A stretch of DNA of 62,968 bases from an uncultured Spirochaetales bacterium (GCA_949285905.1 CASDZV010000034.1:1-62968); one strand, 5' to 3'; shown: positions 53,835 to 62,743, counted from the first letter of the stretch. Notes: generated by a model from the sequence alone, not told the origin. A program made the numbers and translations.

Positions 53835-55281
53835 GCTGAACAATCAGTATACTCTTATGAAGAGGAAAATCGACACTGAAGTACTGAAGTGCTTCTTTGC
53901 CGACACCCTTGTTGAGCAGGCTGATAGGCTTCCACTTGAGATTATTCCGAAAACACGTACGCCTTTCCGCTGCTGTATCTACAAGGAAAGAGCGATGGTA
54001 CGCTACAGGATTATGGCTCTTTCCGGTATTGACATCGAGCGCGATGACGATGAGGAGAAGCCGCTTTCCGAGTATATGCAGGAAGTGCTGAATGAGGATA
54101 AGCCGCCTCTACCGCTTCTTACAACAATCATCACAGGTTGTTCCGGATGTCCGAAATCACAGTACAGAATCAGTGATGGCTGCCGTGGATGCTTTGCCCG
54201 TCCTTGTATGTCGAACTGCCCGAAGGATGCAATTGTCTTCATCAATGGTCAGGCACATATACAGGAAGACAGATGTATCAGATGCGGTAAATGTATGGAA
54301 GTCTGTCCGTTCCATGCTGTTGTCCATATTCCTGTTCCATGTGAAGAGGCATGCCCTGTGGATGCTGTTACAAAGAACGAGCAGGGGTTTGTCGAGATTG
54401 AGCATGACAAATGTATCGGATGCGGCAAATGTGTTCGTTCATGTCCATTCGGAGCTATCGTTGAACGTTCAGGGCTTTTCCCGATTCTCAAGATGATCAA
54501 AGCAGGTGAGAAGGTCGTTGCAATGGTCGCTCCTGCTATTGATGGTCAGTTCCCTGGCACGCTCGGGCAGGTCAAGGCTGCTATGAAGAAAGCTGGCTTC
54601 TATGATGTCGTAGAGGTTTCAGAGGGCGCAGAGGTCACAGCTATCAACGAGGCTGCGGAACTTCAGGAGAAGATCAGCGAAGGAAAAGGCTTCATGACAA
54701 CATCCTGCTGTGCTGCATACATGGAGCTTATCTACAAGCATATTCCTTATCTCAAGGACAGGCATTCGACATCGCTTTCCCCTATGGGATACACTATCAA
54801 TATCATCAAGGAGAAGTATCCTGATGCGAAGATGGTCTTTGTCGGTCCATGTCTTGCGAAGAAGGCAGAAGTTGCCAGAAGATACAAGGACATAAGCGGT
54901 GTGATCACATTCGCAGAGCTTGCTTCTGTCTTTGTTGCCAAGGGCATTGATGTCCGCGAGATGGAGGATGAGAGCCTTGGAGAGACTGCTTCTTTCGAGG
55001 ACTGCCGCGAGTTCGCAGTCTCAGCAGGAACCGCAGGATGCGTGGTCAAGCGCTTCAAGGACGAGGGAAAGGCTCCTCGTGTCATGGCTATCAACGGACT
55101 GGACAAGAAGACAGTCCGCCTGATGAAGACATGGGAGAAGAGAGCGCCTGAAGCAGATCTTGTGGAAGTCATGGCCTGTGAAGGTGGCTGTATCGCCGGA
55201 CCTGGAACAATTGTAAAGCCAGCACTTGCTCTCAAGCTCCGGAATGCAGCAAAGACTGCAAAGCCTGCAGCTAACAAATAA
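53827..55281 (+). CDS. Monomeric [FeFe] hydrogenase
   Basis: 484 residues. A cysteine-rich N-terminal region (CSGCPKSQYRISDGCRGC, ~105-122), [4Fe-4S] sets at Cys150/153/156/160 and Cys196/199/202/206, further cysteines CEEAC near 172-176, then the H-cluster domain: TTSCCAAY (Cys294 proton relay, Cys295 ligand), VGPCLAKKAEV and MACEGGCIAGPG. Unlike the sensory protein upstream it keeps the double cysteine, so it should evolve or oxidise H2. The N-terminal build and GPC (instead of MPC) fit the little-studied group B enzymes. It closes the operon; a TTG-started reductase follows after 12 bp. Confidence 0.9.
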   Translation: MLELNNQYTLMKRKIDTEVLKCFFADTLVEQADRLPLEIIPKTRTPFRCCIYKERAMVRYRIMALSGIDIERDDDEEKPLSEYMQEVLNEDKPPLPLLTTIITGCSGCPKSQYRISDGCRGCFARPCMSNCPKDAIVFINGQAHIQEDRCIRCGKCMEVCPFHAVVHIPVPCEEACPVDAVTKNEQGFVEIEHDKCIGCGKCVRSCPFGAIVERSGLFPILKMIKAGEKVVAMVAPAIDGQFPGTLGQVKAAMKKAGFYDVVEVSEGAEVTAINEAAELQEKISEGKGFMTTSCCAAYMELIYKHIPYLKDRHSTSLSPMGYTINIIKEKYPDAKMVFVGPCLAKKAEVARRYKDISGVITFAELASVFVAKGIDVREMEDESLGETASFEDCREFAVSAGTAGCVVKRFKDEGKAPRVMAINGLDKKTVRLMKTWEKRAPEADLVEVMACEGGCIAGPGTIVKPALALKLRNAAKTAKPAANK

Positions 55282-55293
55282 GGAAGTACAGCT

Positions 55294-56292
55294 TTGAGGA
55301 TACCCTTCGATGAACTTGTTTCAGTATTGAAGGAGAAACTGACAAAGCGGGGTATGGATGAAGAGACGGCGGCATTGTCTGCCCGTCTCTTTGTCTCTGC
55401 CTCTGCTGATGGAGTTTATACACATGGTCTTAACCGGTTTCCGCTTTTTGTCTCGCTTGTTGACCGGGGTTTCGTGGACGTGAAGGCGCGTGCGGTTTTC
55501 GAAAGCCGCATCGGAAATATTGAGCGCTGGAATGGCATGAAGGGACCAGGTAACATCAATGCCTGGATGGCAATGAAAAGAGCTGTCGAGATAGCGCATG
55601 AAAATGGTATCGGTGTTGTCGCGCTCCGGAATACCAATCACTGGATGAGAGCCGGCAATTATGGACTCGAAGCGGTTGAGAACGGCTGCATCGGGATTCT
55701 CTGGACGAACGCGATGCCGAATATGCCGGCGTGGGGAGCGGCGGAAGCAAGAATCGGCAATAATCCTCTTGTTCTTGCTGTCCCATATAAAGACACGCCA
55801 GTTCTCGTTGACATAGCGATGTCGATGTTCAGCTATGGCAAGCTTGACCTCTATAAATCAGAGGGTCGGGAATGCCCTGTTGACGGTGGCTACGATGAGA
55901 ATGGTAACCTGACAAGAGATCCGGGGAAGATTGCTTCATCCAGACAACTCCTGCCGATGGGATACTGGAAGGGATCGGGGATGGCAATTGCTCTCGATCT
56001 GATAGCTTTTCTCATCTCCGGCGGCAGATCAACGAGGGAAATCGGGGAACTTGAATGCGAGACAGAGGTCTCCCAGATTTTCATGGCAATAGATCTCCAG
56101 CTCTTCCCTGATAAAGATGAGATGGAAGAACGTATTGGCAATACACTTTCATTCATCGATGCCTCCAGACCCAGGAAAGAATCTTCTCCTGTGCATTATC
56201 CAGGGGAGGGGATGAAGCGTGTTCGCGAAGAGAGCATGCGTCTTGGTGTCTATGTTGATGACAGTATCTGGGAAACGGTGAAAACGCTCTGA
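55294..56292 (+). CDS. YiaK-type 2,3-diketo-L-gulonate reductase (Ldh family)
   Basis: 332 residues from TTG 55294, supported by AAGGAAG 7 bases upstream; no in-frame ATG fits. Malate/L-lactate dehydrogenase superfamily without Rossmann fold. THGLNRFP carries the catalytic histidine and NTNHWMRAGNYG binds NAD(P)H, both diagnostic for YiaK/DlgD rather than malate enzymes. It reduces 2,3-diketo-L-gulonate in ascorbate/gulonate breakdown; related keto acids are possible. No other sugar-acid genes are near. It may use reducing power managed by the hydrogenase operon. Overlaps the convergent endonuclease III relative by 43 bp. Confidence 0.85.
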   Translation: MRIPFDELVSVLKEKLTKRGMDEETAALSARLFVSASADGVYTHGLNRFPLFVSLVDRGFVDVKARAVFESRIGNIERWNGMKGPGNINAWMAMKRAVEIAHENGIGVVALRNTNHWMRAGNYGLEAVENGCIGILWTNAMPNMPAWGAAEARIGNNPLVLAVPYKDTPVLVDIAMSMFSYGKLDLYKSEGRECPVDGGYDENGNLTRDPGKIASSRQLLPMGYWKGSGMAIALDLIAFLISGGRSTREIGELECETEVSQIFMAIDLQLFPDKDEMEERIGNTLSFIDASRPRKESSPVHYPGEGMKRVREESMRLGVYVDDSIWETVKTL

Positions 56293-56903
56293 TTGTTCTT
56301 TTGTCTCGATGTACATGATGAGAATGGACAGAGCGCGCATTTCATGGTCTTTGAGCAGTGCGTTTTCCCATGTTCCAGCAGCAACCAGTGGAAGTATCCA
56401 TATACCGTTGCATCCAGGGGCAGGTTCTCTTCGAAGAATAACCGTCTTTCGCTGTCTTTTGTGAATCCGTAGCCCATGCGATCGAGAAATCGTCTTGTGT
56501 AAGCATCAAGGGGGAATGATGGCTGGTGGAACGCATAGACAAGGATTACATCCGCAGTCTCTTCCCCGATACCTTTGATACTCAGCAGCTCGTTCCTCAT
56601 CTCAGTTCTGTTCTTTGTCTCCAATGATACAAACCATTCTGTCAGTGCCTTGATAGTCCTTGCTTTCGCTTTCTGGAAGCCGCATGGATGTATCAGTGTC
56701 TCAAGTTCCTCTGCAGAAACGGCATTGATGTACTGAGGATTAAGCCTGTCACCGAGACGAAGTGTTGTCTTCTCGACATTGCTCCATGCAGTGTTCTGTA
56801 CAAGTACTGCCTGTACGATGACAGTGTATGGATCATCGGACCACCACCTGGGCTGTCCATAATTTTCACGGAGTATGTTGTAGATTTCCAGTGCTGTCAG
56901 CAT
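56250..56903 (-). CDS. Endonuclease III-related DNA glycosylase (MagIII-like)
   Basis: 217 residues from ATG 56903, 2 bp after the mutM stop. Helix-hairpin-helix glycosylase: LLSIKGIGEETADVILVYA (HhH) and FPLDAYTRRFL with the catalytic Asp. The lyase lysine that EndoIII has after GxG is Glu here, so it is probably a monofunctional glycosylase, as in Helicobacter MagIII (3-methyladenine). A C-terminal iron-sulfur loop is present as CSKTMKCALCPFSSC, with spacing 5-2-4, one shorter at both ends than the usual 6-2-5. Coupled to mutM as a base-excision repair pair. Confidence 0.82.
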   Translation of the reverse strand: MLTALEIYNILRENYGQPRWWSDDPYTVIVQAVLVQNTAWSNVEKTTLRLGDRLNPQYINAVSAEELETLIHPCGFQKAKARTIKALTEWFVSLETKNRTEMRNELLSIKGIGEETADVILVYAFHQPSFPLDAYTRRFLDRMGYGFTKDSERRLFFEENLPLDATVYGYFHWLLLEHGKTHCSKTMKCALCPFSSCTSRQKNNQSVFTVSQILSST

Positions 56904-56905
56904 CT

Positions 56906-57730
56906 TCACCTCTGGCAATGAGGGCAGTATACGCTGCTTCTGCCACCTATGACTGCCTTCTCTAAAAGTGTCCCGCACACAGGGCATGGTTCTCCTTTGT
57001 GCCCATATACCTCCAGATATGGAGTGTTTTTGTAGTCTTTTCCTCTCGAAAGCAGGTATTCTTCCGGGGAAATAGCATTCTTTTCGATGAAGAATGCAAG
57101 CCGCTCACTGATTGCAGCAGCAAGCTTCCCCCAGTCCTCCATAGAAAGATTGCAAGCTGGTCTATATGGCAGTATTCCAGCTCTGAAGAGAATCTCATCT
57201 GCATAGATGTTCCCGATTCCCGCCAAAACATGCTGGTCCATCAGGCATTCCTTCAGTGCTCGTCTGGAATGTCCCATGTGTTTTTCCAGATAATCTCCTG
57301 TCATCTCACTGGACAACGGTTCAAGGCCAAGTGAGGAAATGCCGCTGTATCTATCTTCTTCATGTGCATCCAGAAGCCACATCCTGCCAAAGCGCCGCTG
57401 GTCTGAAAAACATAGTTTGATACCTTCCGAGAGGTGGAAGACGATGTGTGTATGTCTCTCTTCCTCTCCATCTTCCGCCATGACCAGAAGACACCCTGTC
57501 ATCCTGAGGTGGATGATGAGCTTCTTTCCTTCAGCTGTTTCCATGATGAGAAACTTGCCGCGGCGTGAGAGTGAGGAAATCATCTGGTTTTTCAGAGAGG
57601 AGGCAAGGATAGATGGCTCTGGATGTGCGATAGTTGAGTTCTGTTTTACAGTGACTTCATATATTCTGTGATTCACAATCTGCTTTTCCAGCACGCGTCT
57701 TACCGTCTCGACTTCTGGCAGTTCTGGCAT
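56906..57730 (-). CDS. mutM: Formamidopyrimidine-DNA glycosylase
   Basis: 274 residues from ATG 57730, chosen so that Pro2 (MPELPEVETVRR), the Schiff-base nucleophile, becomes the N-terminus; the ATG just before it would block activity. It removes 8-oxoguanine and Fapy lesions with AP-lyase action. Lys of LIIHLRMTG, the helix-two-turn-helix QHVLAGIGNIYADEILFRAG and the zinc finger CPVCGTLLEKAVIGGRSSVY with a final CPHC are all intact. First of a two-gene repair unit, divergent from the T-box leader. Confidence 0.95.
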   Translation of the reverse strand: MPELPEVETVRRVLEKQIVNHRIYEVTVKQNSTIAHPEPSILASSLKNQMISSLSRRGKFLIMETAEGKKLIIHLRMTGCLLVMAEDGEEERHTHIVFHLSEGIKLCFSDQRRFGRMWLLDAHEEDRYSGISSLGLEPLSSEMTGDYLEKHMGHSRRALKECLMDQHVLAGIGNIYADEILFRAGILPYRPACNLSMEDWGKLAAAISERLAFFIEKNAISPEEYLLSRGKDYKNTPYLEVYGHKGEPCPVCGTLLEKAVIGGRSSVYCPHCQR

Positions 57731-57772
57731 CATCTTTCCTCTTTACTTTAATAGTACACTAAATTAATTGTC

Positions 57773-57802
57773 TTGATTACCCTTGCAGTTTGCGCTATCT
57801 TC
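57773..57802 (+). promoter_or_regulatory. Candidate promoter of the thrS leader
   Basis: TTGATT (57773-57778) and TATCTT (57797-57802) are 18 bp apart and immediately precede the structured leader. Confidence 0.4.
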
Positions 57803-57808
57803 TCAGTA

Positions 57809-58068
57809 ACAGCATTGACGAAGACGAGTAACATCTGATTCTGCCTCAGAGAGGGTGTCCGCTTAGGCGGGTGAGAGACACCTGGAGATAGGGTGTGAAA
57901 ACCACTTCCGAGCTGCATGGGTGAAAGGAGACAAGTATTCCATGCCGTACCCTGCGTTAATGGATAATGAGCGTCCCCGTATGGGGGAAGCAAGGTGGAA
58001 CCGCGGAGCCTTTGCAGCTTCGTCCTTGCATAGTGCGAGGATGAGACTGGAAAGGCTTTTTCTTTTAT
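57809..58068 (+). ncRNA. T-box riboswitch, threonine-specific, upstream of thrS
   Basis: The invariant T-box sequence AAGGTGGAACCGCG is at 57993-58006. Upstream is a stem I with paired GGTGTC/GACACC arms (57855-57893 region) and a loop containing AACCACT, where ACC (57902-57904) or ACT (57905-57907), both Thr codons, can act as specifier. Downstream is a terminator: AGCCTTT (58008-58014) with AAAGGCT (58052-58058), an inner TCGTCCTTGCA/TGCGAGGATGA stem, and TTTTTCTTTT. Uncharged tRNA-Thr should bind and prevent termination. T-boxes are rare outside Firmicutes and Actinobacteria. Confidence 0.9.
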
Positions 58069-58080
58069 AAGGAGAGGATT

Positions 58081-59817
58081 ATGTCAGATAATGAAAAGTT
58101 ATCAATGATCCGGCATTCAATGGCCCATGTAATGGCTCAGGCAGTGCTTGAGCTCTTTCCTGGGACGAAGATTGCTATCGGGCCGTCTATTGAGAATGGC
58201 TTCTATTACGACTTCGATCTTCCAAGACCGCTCACCGATGCGGATCTGGAGACAATTACGGAGAAGATGAAGGAGATTATCGCATCAGGTGTTCCTTTTG
58301 AGAGAAAGGAAGTATCCAGGGCTGAGGCTAAGGCGCTTTTCAGTGACCAGCCATATAAGCTTGAGCTCATCGATGCCATCCCTGAAGGCGAGACAGTCTC
58401 TATTTACACACAGGGTTCTTTCACAGATCTTTGCCGCGGTCCGCATGTGGAGAGCACGAAAAAGCTGCATGCAGATGCTTTCAAGCTTCTCAGCATTGCA
58501 GGTGCATACTGGCGCGGCAATGAGAAAAATCCGATGCTGACACGTATTTATGGCACAGCATGGACAAATCCGAAAGAGCTGAGGCTTTATCTCGATTACC
58601 TTGCTGATATCGAGAAGAGAGATCACAGGAAGCTTGGCAAGGAGCTTGATCTCTTCTCTCTTCACGAGGAGGCAGGCCCTGGTCTTGTATACTGGCATCC
58701 AAGGGGAGCAAGGATAAGACAGGCCATCGAGGATTTCTGGAGATCAGAGCATTACAAGAACGGTTATGAGCTTGTCTACACACCGCATGTCGGACGCAGC
58801 TGGCTCTGGGAGACTTCTGGTCATCTCGGTTTTTACAAGGAGTCGATGTATCCGCCGATGGAGATGGATAAATCAGACTACTATGTAAAGCCGATGAACT
58901 GCCCGTTCCACATCATGATTTACAAGAACACAAAGCACAGTTATCGCGAGTTCCCGTTCCGCTGGGCAGAGCTTGGAACTGTCTACAGATATGAAAAAGC
59001 AGGTGCTCTTCATGGTCTGATGAGAGTCCGTGGCTTCACACAGGATGATGCACATCTCTTTGTGACACCAGACCAGATGGATGATGAAATCATCGAAGTG
59101 CTGCGCTTCTCGATGTTCATGCTTCACTCATTTGGCTTTGAGGATATCCACGCATATATCTCAACACGTCCTGAACACTCTGTAGGAGATCCTGAGAAGT
59201 GGGAAGCCGCTACAGCTGCGCTCAAGAAAGCTGTTGAAAAAGAAGGCCTCAAGTATGATATCGATGAAGGCGGCGGCGCATTCTACGGTCCGAAGATTGA
59301 CCTCAAGGTGAAGGATGCTATCGGACGAGAGTGGCAGCTTTCGACTGTACAGTTCGATTTCAACCTTCCAGAGCGCTTTGATCTCACATTCGTCGACAAA
59401 GATGGCACAGAGAAGAGACCGTACATGATCCACCGTGCGCTTCTCGGATCGCTTGAGCGCTTCTTCGGCGTGCTCATCGAGCACTATGCAGGCGCGTTCC
59501 CGCCATGGCTCTCGCCTGATCAGATTGCCATCATCCCTGTCGGAGAGAATGCATATGACTATAGCAAAGCTCTCGAGAAGAGGCTGAAGGCTGAAGGCTT
59601 CAGAGTTGTCACAGATCTCTCTTCCGACAGAATGAACGCCAAGATCCGCAATGCCCAGAAGATGAAGACACCGTATATGCTCATCATCGGAGAGAAAGAG
59701 ATGGCAGATGATCTTGTCTCTGTCCGCTACCGTGGCGGCAAGCAGGTCAATGGCATGAAGACAGCTGATTTCATTGCTGAAGTCCATAAGACAATAGACA
59801 GCAAGGAGCAGCTCTGA
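58081..59817 (+). CDS. thrS: Threonyl-tRNA synthetase without TGS domain
   Basis: 578 residues, about 60 shorter than typical bacterial ThrRS because the N-terminal TGS domain is absent; the protein starts at the editing domain (RHSMAHVMAQ, later DLCRGPHVEST with the editing Cys and His). The class II core has motif 2 RYEKAGALHGLMRVRGFTQDD, zinc ligands in PMNCPFHIMIY and further histidines, and motif 3 HRALLGSLERFFG. The anticodon-binding domain is intact. Start ATG 58081 follows AAGGAGAGG. Controlled by the T-box leader. Confidence 0.96.
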   Translation: MSDNEKLSMIRHSMAHVMAQAVLELFPGTKIAIGPSIENGFYYDFDLPRPLTDADLETITEKMKEIIASGVPFERKEVSRAEAKALFSDQPYKLELIDAIPEGETVSIYTQGSFTDLCRGPHVESTKKLHADAFKLLSIAGAYWRGNEKNPMLTRIYGTAWTNPKELRLYLDYLADIEKRDHRKLGKELDLFSLHEEAGPGLVYWHPRGARIRQAIEDFWRSEHYKNGYELVYTPHVGRSWLWETSGHLGFYKESMYPPMEMDKSDYYVKPMNCPFHIMIYKNTKHSYREFPFRWAELGTVYRYEKAGALHGLMRVRGFTQDDAHLFVTPDQMDDEIIEVLRFSMFMLHSFGFEDIHAYISTRPEHSVGDPEKWEAATAALKKAVEKEGLKYDIDEGGGAFYGPKIDLKVKDAIGREWQLSTVQFDFNLPERFDLTFVDKDGTEKRPYMIHRALLGSLERFFGVLIEHYAGAFPPWLSPDQIAIIPVGENAYDYSKALEKRLKAEGFRVVTDLSSDRMNAKIRNAQKMKTPYMLIIGEKEMADDLVSVRYRGGKQVNGMKTADFIAEVHKTIDSKEQL

Positions 59818-61328
59818 TGAGAAAGGAGAGTTCCATCGAAAGACTCCGACGTCTGGACCAGGAGATTGTTCTTCTGAATCATATCCAGGCAATGCTGGAG
59901 TGGGACCTTGAGACTGTAATGCCGGAAAAGGCAGAAGGTGAGAGGGCTGAGGAGCTCTCCTTCATTTCCAGGCTCATCCATGAACGTGTCACATCTCCTG
60001 AGATGAGTGATGCAATCGCGGCAGCAGTTGATGAGGCAGTAAGCGAGGAGGATGCAGCCCTTGCCCGTATCAGGGAAAAGGCATATTTTTCTGAACGCCA
60101 TGTTCCAGATGAGCTTGTCACTGCGCTCTCAGAAGCGAAAAGTGCCGCGCATTCTGCATGGCTGAAGGCGCGAGAAGCATGCGAATGGCAGATTTTCCAG
60201 CCAGCGCTTGAAAATCTGGTTTCCCTTGTCTCGGAAAAAGCACAGGCAATGGAGCCTTCCAGAGATCCTTATGATACCATGCTCAGTCATTATGAGCATG
60301 GTATGAGTGTCTCTGTTCTCGACCCTGTATTTGAATCCCTTGAGAATGGTATTCATCGGCTGATGGATGAGCTTTCCGGTGTTCACCCCGACACTTCGTT
60401 CCTTTCCGCAGGATATGATAGTGCTGCAATGGAAGCTTTCTGCAGGAAAGTCGTTACTAAAATGGGTTTTGACTGGAGCAGGGGCAGAGCAGGAGTATCT
60501 GCTCATCCGTTCACATCGACGCTGGGTGCGGATGATGTGGGCATTACAAACCGCTTTACAGATGAGGGGCTTTTCGATTCAATCGGCTCAGCTATGCATG
60601 AAGCGGGGCATGCGCTTTATGAACAGCATGCTTCGCTCAATGAGCGTATCAAGGGCACATCGGTATGCGATGGAGCCTCCATGGGCGTGCATGAATCACA
60701 GTCGCGGTTCTGGGAGAACATCATGGGGCGTTCCTATGCATTCTGGAGCGGGATGTATCCGGAACTCAGGAAATATGTTCCTGCTCTGAATGATGTTTCT
60801 CTTGATGCGTTTGTGCGCGGCATCAATGCTTTCAGTCCAAGTGCGATAAGAGTGAATGCCGACGAGCTTACGTATTCTCTTCATATCATCATCAGGTATG
60901 AAGTGGAGAAGGCGATTTTCGCAGGATCTGTTTCATTTTCAGATCTTCCTCATTACTGGAACGAGCTTTCCAGGAAGATACTCCACTATGAAGTGAGAAA
61001 TGACAGCGAGGGGATATTGCAGGATTGCCACTGGAGCGGTGGTGACTTCGGCTATTTTCCATCCTATGCTGTCGGCAATATCTATGCCTCCCAGTTCTAT
61101 GAAACAATGAATGCTGAGCTTGGGGAGGAGAATGTCGAGAATGCATTGAGAAGCGGCGATTATTTTCTCATCACGGGCTGGCAGAATGACAGGATCTGGT
61201 CAAAAGGCGCAATCTACGAGCCAGAGGAACTTGTCATGGCAGTGACTGGCCGGACTCTTGATGCCTCCGCATATATAAATTACCTTGAAAAGAGATTCAG
61301 AGGTCTTTACCTCGGGAGTGAGCTGTGA
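59817..61328 (+). CDS. M32 family metallocarboxypeptidase
   Basis: 503 residues, full length. Thermostable-carboxypeptidase-1 family, a helical zinc enzyme that trims C-terminal residues from peptides. Zinc site HEAGH (~residue 260-264) with third ligand in GVHESQSRFWEN (~291-302), then the family motifs IRVNADELTYSLHIIIRYE and HWSGGDFGYFPSYAVGN. Cytoplasmic, no signal. Its ATG shares one base with the thrS stop (TGATG). With pepT it completes peptide degradation from both ends. Confidence 0.94.
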   Translation: MRKESSIERLRRLDQEIVLLNHIQAMLEWDLETVMPEKAEGERAEELSFISRLIHERVTSPEMSDAIAAAVDEAVSEEDAALARIREKAYFSERHVPDELVTALSEAKSAAHSAWLKAREACEWQIFQPALENLVSLVSEKAQAMEPSRDPYDTMLSHYEHGMSVSVLDPVFESLENGIHRLMDELSGVHPDTSFLSAGYDSAAMEAFCRKVVTKMGFDWSRGRAGVSAHPFTSTLGADDVGITNRFTDEGLFDSIGSAMHEAGHALYEQHASLNERIKGTSVCDGASMGVHESQSRFWENIMGRSYAFWSGMYPELRKYVPALNDVSLDAFVRGINAFSPSAIRVNADELTYSLHIIIRYEVEKAIFAGSVSFSDLPHYWNELSRKILHYEVRNDSEGILQDCHWSGGDFGYFPSYAVGNIYASQFYETMNAELGEENVENALRSGDYFLITGWQNDRIWSKGAIYEPEELVMAVTGRTLDASAYINYLEKRFRGLYLGSEL

Positions 61329-61921
61329 ATATTCCGAATAAACTGACAGTGCTCAGGCTTATCATGGTGCCTGTTTTCTTTGTTTCTTATCTGATTTCCC
61401 TCCTGCCATTTTCATCTTCCCATGTCATTTCTGCAGTGATGATGTTCCTCTGCTACCTGATTGCGGAGCTTTCGGATCTTCTCGATGGGAAAATTGCACG
61501 TAAATATAATCTCGTGACGGATCTTGGGAAGGTCATGGATCCGTTTGCGGATACGCTTTCGCATCTGACGTTCTTCGTCTGCTTCATGTCCAGGGGAATC
61601 ATGCCGGTCTGGGCTTTTGTTATTATCATGTGGCGCGAGTTCGCCATCCTTTTCATGCGCATGCTTATGATGAGGGCAGGAAAAGCTATGCCGGCCAACA
61701 TCTGGGGAAAGAGCAAGACAGTGCTTTATGCAGTCACTTCGATATTCTCCATTATCTATATAGTCGCATCTGCATTTATAGTGCCTGGCAGCTGGAATAG
61801 TGTGTATGAGACGGTGCTTTATGTGCTATTCTCGCTTTCTGCCGTTGCTTCGCTTTTAAGTTTCATCACATATCTTGTCTCTGTACTGAAGTCCGGAGCT
61901 CTCAGCGGTATGACAAGATGA
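61325..61921 (+). CDS. pgsA: CDP-diacylglycerol-glycerol-3-phosphate 3-phosphatidyltransferase
   Basis: 198 residues from GTG 61325, which overlaps the upstream stop (GTGA). CDP-alcohol phosphatidyltransferase with the full signature DG-x2-AR-x8-G-x3-D-x3-D: DGKIARKYNLVTDLGKVMDP then FAD (~residues 54-76). About five membrane helices. N-terminal NIPNKLTVLRLIMVPVF is PgsA-like, so the product is probably phosphatidylglycerol phosphate. Its 3' end overlaps the HAD phosphatase by 4 bp. Confidence 0.88.
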   Translation: MNIPNKLTVLRLIMVPVFFVSYLISLLPFSSSHVISAVMMFLCYLIAELSDLLDGKIARKYNLVTDLGKVMDPFADTLSHLTFFVCFMSRGIMPVWAFVIIMWREFAILFMRMLMMRAGKAMPANIWGKSKTVLYAVTSIFSIIYIVASAFIVPGSWNSVYETVLYVLFSLSAVASLLSFITYLVSVLKSGALSGMTR

Positions 61922-62697
61922 CAAAAGAGCAAGGACTGCCATTTGCAGGGTTTTCCGAAGAGGAGCGTTCGAATGTGGAGATTGTCATTTCCGATGTCGA
62001 CGATACGATAACAAAGAATGGCAAGCTCTACCCGAATGCGCTGCAGAGCCTGTGGAAGCTGAAGCGCATGGGCAAGATGATTGTCCTTCTCACAGGCGGG
62101 TCAGCCGGCTGGGCAGATGTTTATATCAGACAGTGGCCCGTTGATGCTGTTATTGCAGAGGGCGGGGCTGTCATCCTTGCTCACGGCAAGGCCGGGAATA
62201 TCGTCTATAAATTCAATCCGATGATTGACCCTATGTTTCCTAAGAAAAAAGAGAGCCTCATGAAGCTTACAGCTGGTCTTCAGCTCTCTTCTGACCAGTT
62301 TGCTCGTCTTTATGACATTGCCTATGACAAAAAACAGCTGACACCTGAAGAGGCAAAGACTCTTAAAGGAATGGTGCAGGCTGCAGGTGGGCACTGGAGC
62401 GAGAGTTCAATACATATCAATGTGAGTTTCGGATCGTTCAGCAAACGCTCTGCTTTGCTTTTTTTCCTCGATGCCCTTTTTGATATCAGCGCAGAACGGG
62501 TGAAGGAAAAAGGCATTTACCTTGGAGATAGTCTTAATGATGAGGAGCTCTTTGCTTTTATGCCGCTTTCTGTTGGCATGCGGAGTGTGGAAGATAATAG
62601 ATCGTCGTTCCAGTTCCTTCCAAAATATATTACGTCCGGATATGGCGGAGATGGCTTTTCAGAGGTTGCCAGAAGCTTGGAAGATACTATTTCCTGA
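61918..62697 (+). CDS. HAD-IIB type phosphatase
   Basis: 259 residues. HAD motif I DVDDTI (~residues 26-31), motif II LLTGGSAGW (~58), a C2 cap (~85-190), the motif III lysine (probably in FSKRSALLFF) and motif IV GDSLNDEELF (~202). Resembles Cof and sugar-phosphatase-like enzymes. Coupled by a 4-bp overlap to pgsA, so a role in removing phosphate from phosphatidylglycerol phosphate is tempting, but family IIB enzymes act on small soluble phosphates. Substrate unknown. Confidence 0.82.
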   Translation: MTKEQGLPFAGFSEEERSNVEIVISDVDDTITKNGKLYPNALQSLWKLKRMGKMIVLLTGGSAGWADVYIRQWPVDAVIAEGGAVILAHGKAGNIVYKFNPMIDPMFPKKKESLMKLTAGLQLSSDQFARLYDIAYDKKQLTPEEAKTLKGMVQAAGGHWSESSIHINVSFGSFSKRSALLFFLDALFDISAERVKEKGIYLGDSLNDEELFAFMPLSVGMRSVEDNRSSFQFLPKYITSGYGGDGFSEVARSLEDTIS

Positions 62698-62743
62698 TGG
62701 AGAAAGAAGATAAAAATTTTTACCAAAAATTACAGGATTTTTG

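Noticed and set aside
59161..59892. 243-codon minus-strand frame opposite thrS
   Set aside because: Antisense to conserved motifs of threonyl-tRNA synthetase; no ribosome site or homology.
61325..62697. PgsA plus HAD as a complete phosphatidylglycerol pathway
   Set aside because: The HAD protein is of the IIB soluble-substrate type, not a recognised PgpA/B/C or GEP4-like phosphatase; kept only as a possibility.
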